Source of the DNA: Acetomicrobium hydrogeniformans
GTDB lineage: Bacteria; Synergistota; Synergistia; Synergistales; JAFGMB01
Length of the DNA: 64,000 bases
Assembly: GCA_016841745.1 (NCBI GenBank)
Contig: JAENYO010000001.1
Coordinates: forward strand, 184,799 to 248,798
Reading direction: 5' to 3'
The translations under genes and the position numbers were made by a program. The notes under the pieces are model-generated. The model had not been told where the DNA came from, did no database searches, and worked only from the letters and a program-made list of their open reading frames with translations. The first letter of the stretch is position 1. Each line of letters starts with the position of its first letter. This document shows, piece by piece, positions 53,448 through 60,611 of this stretch.

Positions 53448-54293
53448 TTACAATTGAATTCCTGCATTATCGCTTTTTACCTTAAGGTAATTTACAAATG
53501 CTGAGCATACTACCAGCATAAACCTTGCATCCTCTTCACAAATATTACCTTCGCTTAAAAGTGCATGCCTTATCCCTTCCTCTTTTGATGAAGTATACCC
53601 ATAGAGTTTTGAAAAAGAAGACTTTAAAGCTGTATGTAAATTTATCTTAGCTTCTCGCTCTATCCTATCAAGTGCTTGATTCAAAGTAGCATTCTCATCA
53701 TTGGCGATAACCTTACTAATAGCCTCCACAGCACTAATAGACTCCTTAATTGTATTTCTATAATCTGGCTGCTCTCTATCAGAAAACCTTTCAAGAGCAC
53801 ACTTAAGGTGGACTATCCACCCATTGCCAGAAGAACCTGAAGCTAAAGCTGTTTCAACACTTTTTATTTCTACTTCACTAGTTACTGGAGCTAATAGTCC
53901 ATTCAAAATACGATACGGAGAATTTTCTAACTCCAGAACATTATTGAAAGATAGAGTCAACTCTTTTGTTAAATCTTCCTTAATGATTTCAAGCTTTAAT
54001 TGCAAGATAAAATCGACAAGATCGTACACTTTATACCACTGAGTATCAAAGATGAATTCCCGAATTTGCTTGTACAAAAAACTGAGGGAATATGCTTCAA
54101 TTTGGAAACAATCATGTAACATCACTTCCTGAAAAAATAAACGGACTAAAGTGTATCCCATTTGTTCGCTCAAAGGTTCAAGAAGCTTGTTGTTAATCAC
54201 ATTCCAGATTCGCATACGCAATGTCTTATTCATTGAGTTTGTTTGAATTGCAATGGTTTCACAGAGCTGTTCACGAAAAGAAAAAAGGGGCAT
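53448..54293 (-). CDS. AbiJ-NTD4-like protein, candidate abortive-infection effector
   Basis: The N-terminus FSFREQLCETIAIQTNSMNK followed by LRMRIWNVINNKLLEPL fits the AbiJ-NTD4 pattern (FSxRxG, IQ, LRxxLWN). The C-terminus GIRHALLSEGNICEEDARFM with CSAFVNYLK is the conserved tail of the same proteins, probably HEPN-like. AbiJ proteins are linked to phage abortive infection; the biochemical action is not known from sequence. ATG at 54293 has GAGGTGA upstream, giving 281 aa. Its presence in a tRNA island with a membrane-protein neighbour fits a defence cargo. The family call is from memory of motifs, not a search. Confidence 0.65.
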   Translation of the reverse strand: MPLFSFREQLCETIAIQTNSMNKTLRMRIWNVINNKLLEPLSEQMGYTLVRLFFQEVMLHDCFQIEAYSLSFLYKQIREFIFDTQWYKVYDLVDFILQLKLEIIKEDLTKELTLSFNNVLELENSPYRILNGLLAPVTSEVEIKSVETALASGSSGNGWIVHLKCALERFSDREQPDYRNTIKESISAVEAISKVIANDENATLNQALDRIEREAKINLHTALKSSFSKLYGYTSSKEEGIRHALLSEGNICEEDARFMLVVCSAFVNYLKVKSDNAGIQL

Positions 54294-54486
54294 AATTACA
54301 CTCACCTCATCATACTAATTTTAGGAATGAAGAATAACAGTTCAATTCTACTTCTTATTAACCTTCAAAAGCTCAATAGCGAAAGAGATTCTGTGAAGAA
54401 GCCATTTTTGACGCAGATAGAGAGAAAAAGTTTTTCAACAGTCGTTAGAAAGTAGAATGTAACAGGTAGCAATAGCATTAATCTCT

Positions 54487-55113
54487 TTAATCTATCTCTA
54501 GTTTAGCTTCACCTAGCCAAGAACCAAGGTACTCGCTAAATAGATTGCTTATAGCAGTCTTCTTCTCTGAAAACTGTTTTAATCTTCTTTCAAGGCTTGC
54601 TCTATCATAGCCTTGGATTTGAGTATTGATGTCCATTTGCTCAACAAGGTGCTTCGGTATTGCCATCGAATATAGAAACTGCATGATAACCATTATATCT
54701 ATTGATATGGCAGCACAGTTCCATAATAAGACTAAAACACTTGAAGGAAGCAAGCCAGACCAAGTGGAACATAAGTCTGTAAGTTCATTAACAAGGTTAC
54801 AGTAGTTCTCAAAAAGGGGCTTCCTCCTTAGTGGCTCATTTGCTCTATTCATAATGAGTATGATAAGTCTCTCCATTTTTGATATCTTGCCAAGAATATG
54901 TATTGCACAATCCCAATGTTTAAGATACATCGTTTGCTGGAATGGAGCATTACGACTATTAACAGAGATATTTAATGCACTTTCAGATATAACTGTCGCT
55001 TTCCTAAGTGTCATCCATTGCAACAATAATATTCCAGTTTGAAAAGCAATAAGAATAAGGTTTAGAGAAAGTTTAATCTGTCCCAATAATAAATAGCCGT
55101 CAGATATTTGCAT
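54487..55113 (-). CDS. hypothetical membrane protein
   Basis: I do not recognise this 208-residue protein. Residues ~15-32 (LSLNLILIAFQTGILLLQ) and ~121-150 (around VLVLLWNCAAISIDIMVIMQFL) are hydrophobic enough for two membrane helices. The C-terminus is charged (YDRASLERRLKQFSEKKTA). It lies upstream of the AbiJ-like gene on the same strand, with 193 bases between them. A GGGGAG ribosome site is 11 bases before ATG 55113. It could be a partner of the AbiJ-like protein or an independent cargo gene. Confidence 0.6.
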   Translation of the reverse strand: MQISDGYLLLGQIKLSLNLILIAFQTGILLLQWMTLRKATVISESALNISVNSRNAPFQQTMYLKHWDCAIHILGKISKMERLIILIMNRANEPLRRKPLFENYCNLVNELTDLCSTWSGLLPSSVLVLLWNCAAISIDIMVIMQFLYSMAIPKHLVEQMDINTQIQGYDRASLERRLKQFSEKKTAISNLFSEYLGSWLGEAKLEID

Positions 55114-55257
55114 AGAGTACCATTCTCCCCCCTGAATGAGGCTAACTCACAATTAACTGTAACTCTATTTTAACAATACATCAAACAAGGACAATGCATC
55201 ACAATGTAGTTTTGTTGCATTCGTCAACTTGGCTTTAAGCTAGTGATACCAAAGCCT

Positions 55258-55289
55258 TACCCTGCTTTCTTGCAAAGTGGGGTATTTTT
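55258..55289 (+). terminator. hairpin with T-run upstream of the small recombinase
   Basis: TACCCTGCTTT pairs fully with AAAGTGGGGTA (11 bp with two G-U pairs, 5-base loop), followed by TTTTT. It lies 72 bases before the recombinase start and could insulate or attenuate it. Confidence 0.65.
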
Positions 55290-55360
55290 ATTATTCTTGC
55301 AATGCATCATAACATGTGTTATATACCTGATGTGGCCTATTCATATCGGAGGTGTATCTC

Positions 55361-55927
55361 ATGCAGTTTGTTCAGCCCATCCGTGACAGAAAGAAGATCG
55401 ACCAGATCAAGACACTGCTGAAAGCACAGAACCACAGGGACTATGTCCTGTTCGTCTTAGGTATCAACTCTGGCTTGAGAGTATCAGACCTGTTAAGCCT
55501 TAAGGTAAGTGATGTAAGGAATGCACAGGGAGACATCAGAGACAGGATCACCTTGAGAGAACAGAAGACAGGCAAGACTAAGGACTTTCCCATTGGCAAG
55601 ACATCACAGAAGGCACTAAAGGAATACTTCAGTCTATCTGCATTGGAAGATGATCAGCCACTGTTCCCCTCAAGGAAAGGTCATGATTCACTGGGAAGAT
55701 CACAGGCCTACAGGATCATCAATAGTGTAGCCAGAGTCGCTGGCATTGATGACCAGATAGGAACACACACGCTAAGAAAGACCTTCGGATACCATGCCTA
55801 CAAGATGGGAATGGATCTCTCTGTGATACAGAAGCTGTTGAACCACTCCTCATCATCAGTCACCCTGGCATACATTGGTATTACTCAAGATGACCTTGAT
55901 GATGTTTATCTGAACCTCAACCTTTGA
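55361..55927 (+). CDS. small tyrosine recombinase
   Basis: This 188-residue protein is nearly only a catalytic domain. All active-site residues are seen: SGLRVSDLLSLKVSDV (Arg), REQKTGKTKDFPI (Lys), HTLRKTFGYH (HxxR) and LLNHSSSSVTLAYIGI (His and Tyr). It lacks the N-terminal core-binding domain of larger integrases. ATG at 55361 has GGAGGT seven bases upstream. It is the only plus-strand gene in the element. It may resolve, invert or help excise the element; the target is not visible. Confidence 0.85.
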   Translation: MQFVQPIRDRKKIDQIKTLLKAQNHRDYVLFVLGINSGLRVSDLLSLKVSDVRNAQGDIRDRITLREQKTGKTKDFPIGKTSQKALKEYFSLSALEDDQPLFPSRKGHDSLGRSQAYRIINSVARVAGIDDQIGTHTLRKTFGYHAYKMGMDLSVIQKLLNHSSSSVTLAYIGITQDDLDDVYLNLNL

Positions 55928-55956
55928 TGTAAATGTACACTAAGGATGGACTAAGG

Positions 55957-55970
55957 ATACCCCTAGGGGG
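55957..55970 (+). promoter_or_regulatory. CsoR/CstR-type operator-like sequence in the element
   Basis: ATACCCCTAGGGGG lies 30 bases past the recombinase stop, a better match to the family operator than the one before the csoR-like gene. No gene follows within the next kilobase on this strand, so it may be chance or control an RNA. Confidence 0.35.
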
Positions 55971-56109
55971 AGAATAGCATACGTATCCATAGTAGATATG
56001 ACCTCTGACATTTTTATAGCAAAAGACTTCACGCTTTCATGCTTTATTACACGAAAGAAAAAAATAGAGAGTCACAATGTCCATCTTCAAGTTCAACCTT
56101 AGTGAAAGC

Positions 56110-56149
56110 AAAAAAAGCCCCAGACCATCTGTAGCTTGGCCTGAGGCTT
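56110..56149 (-). terminator. rho-independent terminator in the non-coding region
   Basis: On the minus strand AAGCCTCAGGCCA pairs with TGGTCTGGGGCTT (13 bp with G-U pairs), followed by TTTTT. It would stop transcripts coming from the integrase/MarR side after crossing the repeat region. Confidence 0.8.
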
Positions 56150-56300
56150 AAGGGAGCAATAGAGTGAACTGTAACTCCCTATCTATGATCTCACCTGTAA
56201 GGGGCTTACTAAAGTATCACAAGCCAGGCCAGGGGGAACAGAAGTTAACAGAAGTTAAGGGTAGGTATATATCTGTTATGACAATAGGCAGGGATTACAT

Positions 56301-56798
56301 AACATCGGTTATCTATAAGGCTCTTTAACAACCTAAGTCAGACTTAGATCATCCAAAATATCTGATGACCATAGCTAAGATAAGATTCCTGTCTTCACTA
56401 TAGTTTTATCTTGATCCATCCCTTATACATACCTTCCAGGAGATGTCTCTATACCTTAGCCTGAGCTGAGGTCTAGCTTCTGGATCTCATATGTCTAAAC
56501 AGAAGTATCTATATAGTTTCATCATATGTAACCAGAACTATTACCTCAGTTACAACTATAGTTAGACCTTAGTTATATCTATAGTCTTTATCTATATATG
56601 TATGTATATAGATTAATAACTATAGCTAAACTATAGATATACTATAGTCTTTACTTCAGTTACACCTTAGTCAAACCTAAGGTATTTAACGTAAGTTATT
56701 TAACCTGAGTTATACCTAAGTTATACTTAAGTTATACTTAAGTTATAACCTTAGTCTATATCCCCCTGGCTTATCTGTAGCTTGTACACCAGCGACTA
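56301..56798. repeat. long repeat unit A with 11-bp iterons
   Basis: This unit shares with unit B a left block (AACATCG...TCTTTAACAACCTAAG and the following ~110 bases) and a right block ending TCTATATCCCCCTGGCTTAT...CGACTA. Inside lie four exact-period 11-bp repeats at 56704-56747: CCTGAGTTATA, CCTAAGTTATA, then CTTAAGTTATA twice, with several weaker copies before them. Confidence 0.8.
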
Positions 56799-56854
56799 AA
56801 AGTGAAAGAAAAAGACCTACAGAAGTGGATACTGCAGGCCTTCAGGGAGTACAG

Positions 56855-57154
56855 AACATCGATTATCTTTAAGGCTCTTTAACAACCTAAGTTAAACTTA
56901 GGTCATCCAGAGTATCTGATGCACATAGCTAAGATAAGATTCCTGTCTTCACTATAGTTTTATCTTTATCCATCCCTTCATACATACCTCAGTTATACTT
57001 TAGTTACACCTTAGTCTTTATTTAAAGGGATATGTAATAGGTATTAGAACTAAGTCAAACCTAAGTTACACTCAAGTTACACCTAAGTTATACTTAAGTT
57101 ATAACCTTAGTCTATATCCCCCTGGCTTATTCGATGGTCGTACACCAACGACTA
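56855..57154. repeat. long repeat unit B with 11-bp iterons
   Basis: A shorter copy of unit A lacking part of the middle. It has a perfect palindrome ACCTAAGTTAAACTTAGGT at 56886-56904, and at 57049-57103 five 11-bp repeats: ACTAAGTCAAA, CCTAAGTTACA, CTCAAGTTACA, CCTAAGTTATA, CTTAAGTTATA. Confidence 0.8.
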
Positions 57155-57554
57155 ATTTTGGAAAGCTAAGGCTCACAACCAAGGACGAAGTCCAGCTTTT
57201 CAGCCTTTTAGTGATCATGAGCCTTAAACTTATGTTCTGAGCAATGCTGATCTTAAGATTTGAAAATAAGCTTTATTTGAGTATTCATCAAGGTGAGAGC
57301 ATTCGGGAGATCTACAGCTTGGATTATAAATATTTCCAATAGTATCTACATTTCCATTTAGATGCATCCTAAGCACATCACCCTTGTCAGACATGTGGTT
57401 TGTCATCTGTTTTAAGTTACATGCCTTGGCTTTAACCGTAGAGGCCTATTTGGCTTTATAGAGCGTATATATGACATATGTCATTGGCTATTACCACTGG
57501 TGTCTAAATATGGATCATTTATCGCCAGGGAAAATATCTTACTCCTGCTAATTC

Positions 57555-57878
57555 TTAGATATCCTGTATCTGCATCCACAAACGTTTACCCTTAGGTGAC
57601 AGTTTGACTACCTTAAATCTTCTGTCCATAGGATCTTCTTTTGCTTCCACAAGGTCTAAGCCTGCCTTGTTTACTCTGTGTACTTTTGAGAGAGCCGAAA
57701 CTGTTCTGGAACATGTTGACTGCAGTAATCCAAGTTTATTAGCTAAGTTTTGCATGGTGATACCCTCATTGGTTGCGACTTCGATAAAGAGCGATATCTG
57801 CTGTGCTGGAATGTTTTGGTCTAACACCCTAAATAGGTCGATAAGCTTTGCTGACTGTCTGATCTCCAATGAATTCAT
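57555..57878 (-). CDS. MarR-like winged-helix protein of the element
   Basis: The 107-residue protein has a winged-helix pattern: QISLFIEVATNEGITMQNLANKLG followed by the recognition helix STCSRTVSALSKV and a wing ending RRFKVVKLSPKGKRLW, as in MarR-type regulators, but without the long dimer helices at both ends. It lies downstream of the integrase gene on the same strand and next to the iteron region, so it may regulate excision or bind the 11-bp repeats. ATG at 57878 is preferred; 57890 is possible. Confidence 0.7.
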   Translation of the reverse strand: MNSLEIRQSAKLIDLFRVLDQNIPAQQISLFIEVATNEGITMQNLANKLGLLQSTCSRTVSALSKVHRVNKAGLDLVEAKEDPMDRRFKVVKLSPKGKRLWMQIQDI

Positions 57879-57977
57879 GTAATAGTTCATCCCTTTCTAT
57901 GTACGTATGGAAGTTAGGTTGAAGGATATAACTAATGCTACAGAATCAGGTTCATCCTATGGGATATATTAGTGTAA

Positions 57978-59681
57978 TTAATCCTTTGGCACAAACTCAC
58001 TGTTCGCAAGACTACTGAAGTCTATTCCCCAGTCTATCTTTGATATTACATCTTCATACAGCTTGGACATTGAATAAGCCTGGTTGTAATGCTGTTCAGT
58101 TATGTCATTACCTGAACTGTGGCCCACTATCTGCTTTACCTTCATAAAGTCTATATCATGTTGTTTACAATGGTTGGTGAAAGTACCTCTAAAGGAATGA
58201 AACACCTTTTTGCCTTCGGGAGTGTCCTTAATGCCAACCTCTTCTATCCTACGGTTAAACCACTTGGAAGCCCTATCAGAGTATTTCTCTGTCCTTTTCA
58301 CCATCTTTAGTTCAGGGAACAGTCTTGTGTTACCCTCTGCTTTGACTTTTGCAAGAAATGCTGGAAACTTAAGCTCTTCAGTAATCACAGCATGAAGAGG
58401 AGCTTGCCTTATACCTGCCAATGTTTTTACATGCTTTTCTCCATGATTATTGATATCTATAACCCATACACCATCCACAACCTTTACATCACTAACATGG
58501 AGTTGACATAGTTCCTCAAGCCTTGCGCCTGTAAAAAGACCAAGGAGCGGTATCCAAAACTGGTAAGGTTCTTTTAAGCTGTCATCTCCATACCCTTTCC
58601 CTGTAAAAAGCTTCTGTAAATCTTCTGTTGTGAATGGGATCTTATCGGAGAGTTTCCTGTTCTTTGGCTTCAGAGTTTTCAATGGACTGTTCAAGCCGGA
58701 TACATTGTTATAGTCCATATCATTCAACCAGGCAAGAAAACCGCCAAGCTTTATCTGCCTGTTATTGATAGTGTTCGGGGACTGCAATTCATCCTGAGGA
58801 ATATCCAGGGAAACTATTTCTTTCAAGGATAAGTCTCTATAGCATTTTTTAAGCCTGTGTCGCTTTGGAAGTTTCATAACGATTTCTCTGAAGTGTCTTA
58901 CATGGTCTTTAGTTATGAAAGAAGTGTCAATATCCCCTGTCAATTCAAGAAAGATCCTTAAGTCAGGTGTCATATCCTTGACCGAAGATCTTGACCATTC
59001 ACCAGACCTTGTTTTTTCATCAGCAAATTTATCAATGGCTTCGGATAGGGTGAGTCCATTGGTTACAGTAGTTGATAATAAGGAACTAGATACTGATACA
59101 GGATCAGCGGAAGCAGGATACCAAGAATGCATTCTCTCTAGAAAGGTATCTTCTAGTATGACTGCTCCTTTTAGCATCTCCCTACATAACACTTTAAAAG
59201 GAACTGAGTCATGGCTCAGCTTTATACCCCTTTCATTCAATAGTTGATCTGCCCAATCTTCAGCACTCCTATGATTATTTATAGATAGCTGTTTCATGGC
59301 ATCTATTGAAAGATGAAAGTGACTTTTCTCTTGAACCTCCCACTCTTCCTCGGTCATCGGCTTAGAAGCTAAAGCTCTCTCTAGTTCATCCTCTTCTAGC
59401 TGTTGTTTCACCCAAGTATCGACTATTTCTCTTATTTGTTCAGCAGTAAGCTCCGACATTGGCCCTACCCCTTTGCGTAACTCTGTTATGAGATTATGAA
59501 CTTTAGAAGCCAAACCTCTTGAACTTACTCTTGCCTTACGGAGATAGCCTGTTCTCAAAGAATAGCGTATCTCAGTTTTGCCAAAGTTATCTCTTAGATC
59601 ATGAGGTATTGAAACACGGAAGTAGTATATTTGTCCATTTTTAAACAGATATGATGAAGGTTTAGCTACTGATGTAGTCAA
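57978..59681 (-). CDS. int: tyrosine-type integrase of the element
   Basis: This 567-aa integrase has an N-terminal DUF6538-like segment (FKNGQIYYFRVSIPHDLRDNFG), a middle core-binding region and a C-terminal catalytic domain with LFTGARLEELCQLHVSDV (Arg), HSFRGTFTNHC (HxxR), GHSSGNDITEQHYNQ (His, Tyr). It likely catalyses insertion at tRNA-Ser. The start is TTG at 59681 with AAGGAGC upstream, and an arm site (59696-59704) lies right beside that ribosome site, which would let the integrase affect its own expression. Confidence 0.92.
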   Translation of the reverse strand: MTTSVAKPSSYLFKNGQIYYFRVSIPHDLRDNFGKTEIRYSLRTGYLRKARVSSRGLASKVHNLITELRKGVGPMSELTAEQIREIVDTWVKQQLEEDELERALASKPMTEEEWEVQEKSHFHLSIDAMKQLSINNHRSAEDWADQLLNERGIKLSHDSVPFKVLCREMLKGAVILEDTFLERMHSWYPASADPVSVSSSLLSTTVTNGLTLSEAIDKFADEKTRSGEWSRSSVKDMTPDLRIFLELTGDIDTSFITKDHVRHFREIVMKLPKRHRLKKCYRDLSLKEIVSLDIPQDELQSPNTINNRQIKLGGFLAWLNDMDYNNVSGLNSPLKTLKPKNRKLSDKIPFTTEDLQKLFTGKGYGDDSLKEPYQFWIPLLGLFTGARLEELCQLHVSDVKVVDGVWVIDINNHGEKHVKTLAGIRQAPLHAVITEELKFPAFLAKVKAEGNTRLFPELKMVKRTEKYSDRASKWFNRRIEEVGIKDTPEGKKVFHSFRGTFTNHCKQHDIDFMKVKQIVGHSSGNDITEQHYNQAYSMSKLYEDVISKIDWGIDFSSLANSEFVPKD

Positions 59682-59695
59682 TACTTCCAGCTCCT

Positions 59696-59717
59696 TTGTA
59701 CCAGTAATTTGTACAAG
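59696..59717. repeat. right arm-type integrase sites
   Basis: TTGTACCAG at 59696-59704 and TTGTACAAG at 59709-59717, 13 bp apart as at the left end and in the same orientation, between the integrase start and the att repeat. Confidence 0.75.
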
Positions 59718-59788
59718 TTCACCTTCAGTAAGACATCATTGGGCATAAAAAAACGCCCCTATGCTGTGATAGCAAGGGACGGACAATT

Positions 59789-59808
59789 AAATGGCGGAGA
59801 AGGAGGGA
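59789..59808. repeat. att direct repeat, tRNA copy
   Basis: The 20-bp repeat overlaps the tRNA-Ser(GGA) 3' end, including the encoded CCA and acceptor stem, so integration kept the tRNA functional. Confidence 0.9.
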
Positions 59809-59879
59809 TTTGAACCCACGGAACCTCACGGTTCAGACGCTCTCCAAGCGCCCGCCTTCGACCACTCGGCCACTTCTCC
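59792..59879 (-). tRNA. tRNA-Ser (GGA)
   Basis: 88-nt gene with acceptor GGAGAAG/CTTCTCC, D arm GCCGAGTGG, anticodon loop TTGGAGA, long variable arm (GAACCGTGAGGTTC), T arm GTGGGTTCAAATCC, discriminator G and encoded CCA. It is the attachment target of the integrated element. Confidence 0.96.
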
Positions 59880-59936
59880 GCAACGCAGGGTATTATAACA
59901 ACTTCTTGAAGATTTTTCTACTATCAAAATTTAAAT

Positions 59937-60029
59937 TGGCGGAGAGAGTGGGATTTGAACCCACGAGGCAGCTATGAACTGCCTAATCGATTTCGAGTCG
60001 ACCGCCTTCGACCACTCGGCCATCCCTCC
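59937..60029 (-). tRNA. tRNA-Ser (CGA)
   Basis: 93-nt gene with acceptor GGAGGGA/TCTCTCC, anticodon loop CTCGAAA, long variable arm (GGCAGTTCATAGCTGCC), discriminator G and encoded CCA. Its 5' half lies within the 3' end of the tadA reading frame. Confidence 0.96.
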
Positions 60030-60510
60030 ACGTCATATTTGACCTTCTACGAATAAAGAATTCCTGTAACAGCAGAGCACATTCTTCTGCCATTACACCT
60101 TTTCTGATTCTGCTCCGATGATTAAGTCTGAGATCGTTAACAATATTATATAATGTTCCGCATGCTCCTGCTTTCGGATCATCTGCACCATATACAAGAT
60201 GACTTATACGCGCCTGAACAATGGCTCCCGCACACATGGAACATGGCTCAAGTGTCACATAGAGAGTACATCCCTTAAGATTCCAATGTCCAAGTTTCAA
60301 GCAGGCTTTTCTTATAGCAATTATTTCCGCATGTTCAGTCGGGTCATTGGTTTTTATATTATGACCGGAAGATATTACAACTCCATCCTTTACTATCACG
60401 GCCCCAACCGGAACATTCCCTTCCTGCTCGGCAACAAGGGCCTGTTCAATAGCTTCCTTCATGAACTGCCTATCCTGTTCATAAATCACAGAGAGAACAC
60501 ACTCCCCCAT
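59983..60510 (-). CDS. tadA: tRNA-specific adenosine deaminase TadA
   Basis: TadA makes inosine at the wobble position of tRNA-Arg(ACG). The zinc motif HAEIIAIRKA (His, Glu) and PCSMCAGAI (two Cys) are intact. The family usually ends near EFFIRRR; here the frame runs on for ~17 residues through the start of tRNA-Ser(CGA), ending at 59983. The start is uncertain: ATG 60510 has a weak ribosome site and a GTG seven codons later (60489) has GGGGGAG upstream. Length 175 aa from the first. Confidence 0.93.
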   Translation of the reverse strand: MGECVLSVIYEQDRQFMKEAIEQALVAEQEGNVPVGAVIVKDGVVISSGHNIKTNDPTEHAEIIAIRKACLKLGHWNLKGCTLYVTLEPCSMCAGAIVQARISHLVYGADDPKAGACGTLYNIVNDLRLNHRSRIRKGVMAEECALLLQEFFIRRRSNMTWRDGRVVEGGRLEID

Positions 60511-60611
60511 AAGAATTCCATCTTTGGGACGGCGAGAATTGTATCAAGAAATTCAGATATTTTAAAGTCCTCGTCGGTTAATAACAGAAAATACGAAGAA
60601 AGTTCATTTTC

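Larger units (their letters stand above)
55971..57554. other. long non-coding repeat-rich region of the element
   Basis: About 1.6 kb without a credible gene on either strand. It contains two related long units (56301-56798 and 56855-57154) with 11-bp tandem repeats, a minus-strand terminator at its left side, an inverted repeat AAGGCTCA/TGAGCCTT around 57167-57225 and a 14-bp palindrome ATGACATATGTCAT at 57471-57484. The pattern suggests a protein-binding or replication locus, or a structured RNA. Confidence 0.6.
53128..59808. mobile_element. 6.7-kb integrative element in tRNA-Ser(GGA)
   Basis: A 20-bp direct repeat bounds the segment: one copy at 53128-53147, the other at 59789-59808 forming the 3' end of an intact tRNA-Ser gene. 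An integrase gene sits beside the tRNA copy, reading inward, and repeated TTGTACNAG sites flank both ends. Contents left to right: AbiJ-like gene, membrane-protein gene, small tyrosine recombinase, long repeat-rich non-coding region, MarR-like gene and integrase. No replication, conjugation or capsid gene is recognised, so it is probably a satellite-type or defence-carrying island. Confidence 0.9.

Noticed and set aside
56301-57154. Repeat arrays as a CRISPR
   Set aside because: The 11-bp repeats are directly tandem with no spacers of even length and no cas genes are present.
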